A stretch of 64,000 nt of DNA from Sepiola atlantica (lineage: Eukaryota > Mollusca > Cephalopoda > Sepiida > Sepiolidae), in the NCBI GenBank assembly GCA_963556195.1, contig OY744516.1:34895778-34959777 (forward strand), written 5' to 3'. Every line of letters begins with the position of its first letter. The first letter of the stretch is position 1. The notes below the pieces were generated by a model. That model was not told where the DNA came from. It saw nothing but the letters and a program-made list of their open reading frames with translations, and made no database searches. Shown one piece after another: positions 63,594 through 64,000 of the stretch. The position numbers and the translations under genes were made by a program.

Positions 63594-64000
63594 CTCTTAC
63601 TGGGATGAGTGAAATTAATTCCTTAAACAGAACAGTTTTGCACCACTTTTATGTCCCCTGACAAAGATTAAAATCAAGATTTAATGCTACTAAGCTTTAT
63701 GTCTAGAATCGTTATTCCAATTTTGATCAAAATCCATTACATCGTTTTCCTTCTAGAAAATGTTTAAAATTTAAGGCTTAAGGAGTATTAAGAACAAATT
63801 GAAATTCAGGGAATTTTGCTTAGATGGTGTATTGACTATAAATAAAATTCTATGCAAATCTGGAATATTTAAATTTTCAAATGTGAGGTTGTGCCCACAT
63901 TATGCCCACTAAAACCTTTTAAAATACAAAAAAAAACATGAAATTGGGGAAATTTTTATTTATTAATTGATATCCAATAACTATTGTTAAAATTTCACAA
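63594..64000 (+). repeat. interspersed repeat Z, second copy
   Basis: Parallels 10741-11175 through to the window end ('taactattgttaaaatttca'). It runs off the window. Confidence 0.6.

Noticed and set aside
1..64000. CRISPR array, bacterial operons or prophage
   Set aside because: There are no regular spacer-repeat arrays or dense ORFs; content is typical animal repeat DNA.

Overview
This is a 64 kb piece of an AT-rich animal genome in which I recognise no complete host gene. It is densely packed with transposable elements and simple repeats: pure (TA)n tracts, and poly(C) or poly(G) runs of 12 to 21 bases. The mix points to a lophotrochozoan, probably a mollusc. It includes CR1/jockey-like non-LTR tails, a K02A2.6-type Gypsy element, Merlin and hAT DNA transposons, 5S- and tRNA-derived SINEs, and a SINE with a U2 snRNA head. 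The taxon is inference and cannot be fixed from this sequence alone.

Layout. 1-8 kb holds remnants of several non-LTR retrotransposons. I call them LINE-A (3' tail 'TTACATCAAGTGGCTTCATG'), LINE-B (3' tail 'CCTTATCCTCGAGTGG') and LINE-C ('RWYxHVERMDE' C-terminus). It also holds a LINE-A reverse transcriptase pseudogene and a U2-headed SINE with a tRNA-derived SINE nested in it. 8-17 kb has a foldback element with hammerhead-ribozyme motifs, 5S and tRNA relics, and more LINE tails. 18-21 kb has a degenerate GAT-rich tandem region, one candidate host exon (19308-19516), a large hairpin and long TA arrays. 23-32 kb has U2-SINEs, a nuclease-like retroelement ORF, minisatellite relics and a 5S copy. 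34-37.2 kb has three adjacent foldback elements separated by (TA)n, each carrying hammerhead motifs. 41.1-45.1 kb is a structurally complete Gypsy-type LTR retrotransposon. 46.6-48.4 kb is a nest of inverted repeats around a Merlin element. 51-52.1 kb is a head-to-tail trimer of the long U2-SINE. 54-64 kb has solo U2-SINEs with target-site duplications, two non-autonomous hAT elements, LINE-B, and a fragment resembling the C-terminus of L1/Tx1-type elements.

How the parts relate. The Gypsy element has gag and pol in one frame separated by a single UGA in a UGA-CUA-G context, and a primer-binding region complementary to its own LTR instead of an obvious tRNA, which suggests stop-codon readthrough and self-priming. 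The U2-headed SINEs come in two body types but share a 3' tail with a tRNA-headed SINE, so all three were probably copied by the same LINE. The hammerhead-bearing foldbacks keep the catalytic core while their stem I sequences differ and still pair in three copies, which is comparative support for a real ribozyme.

Limits: no database search or folding program was run, and family names rest on motifs seen in the sequence plus remembered family knowledge.
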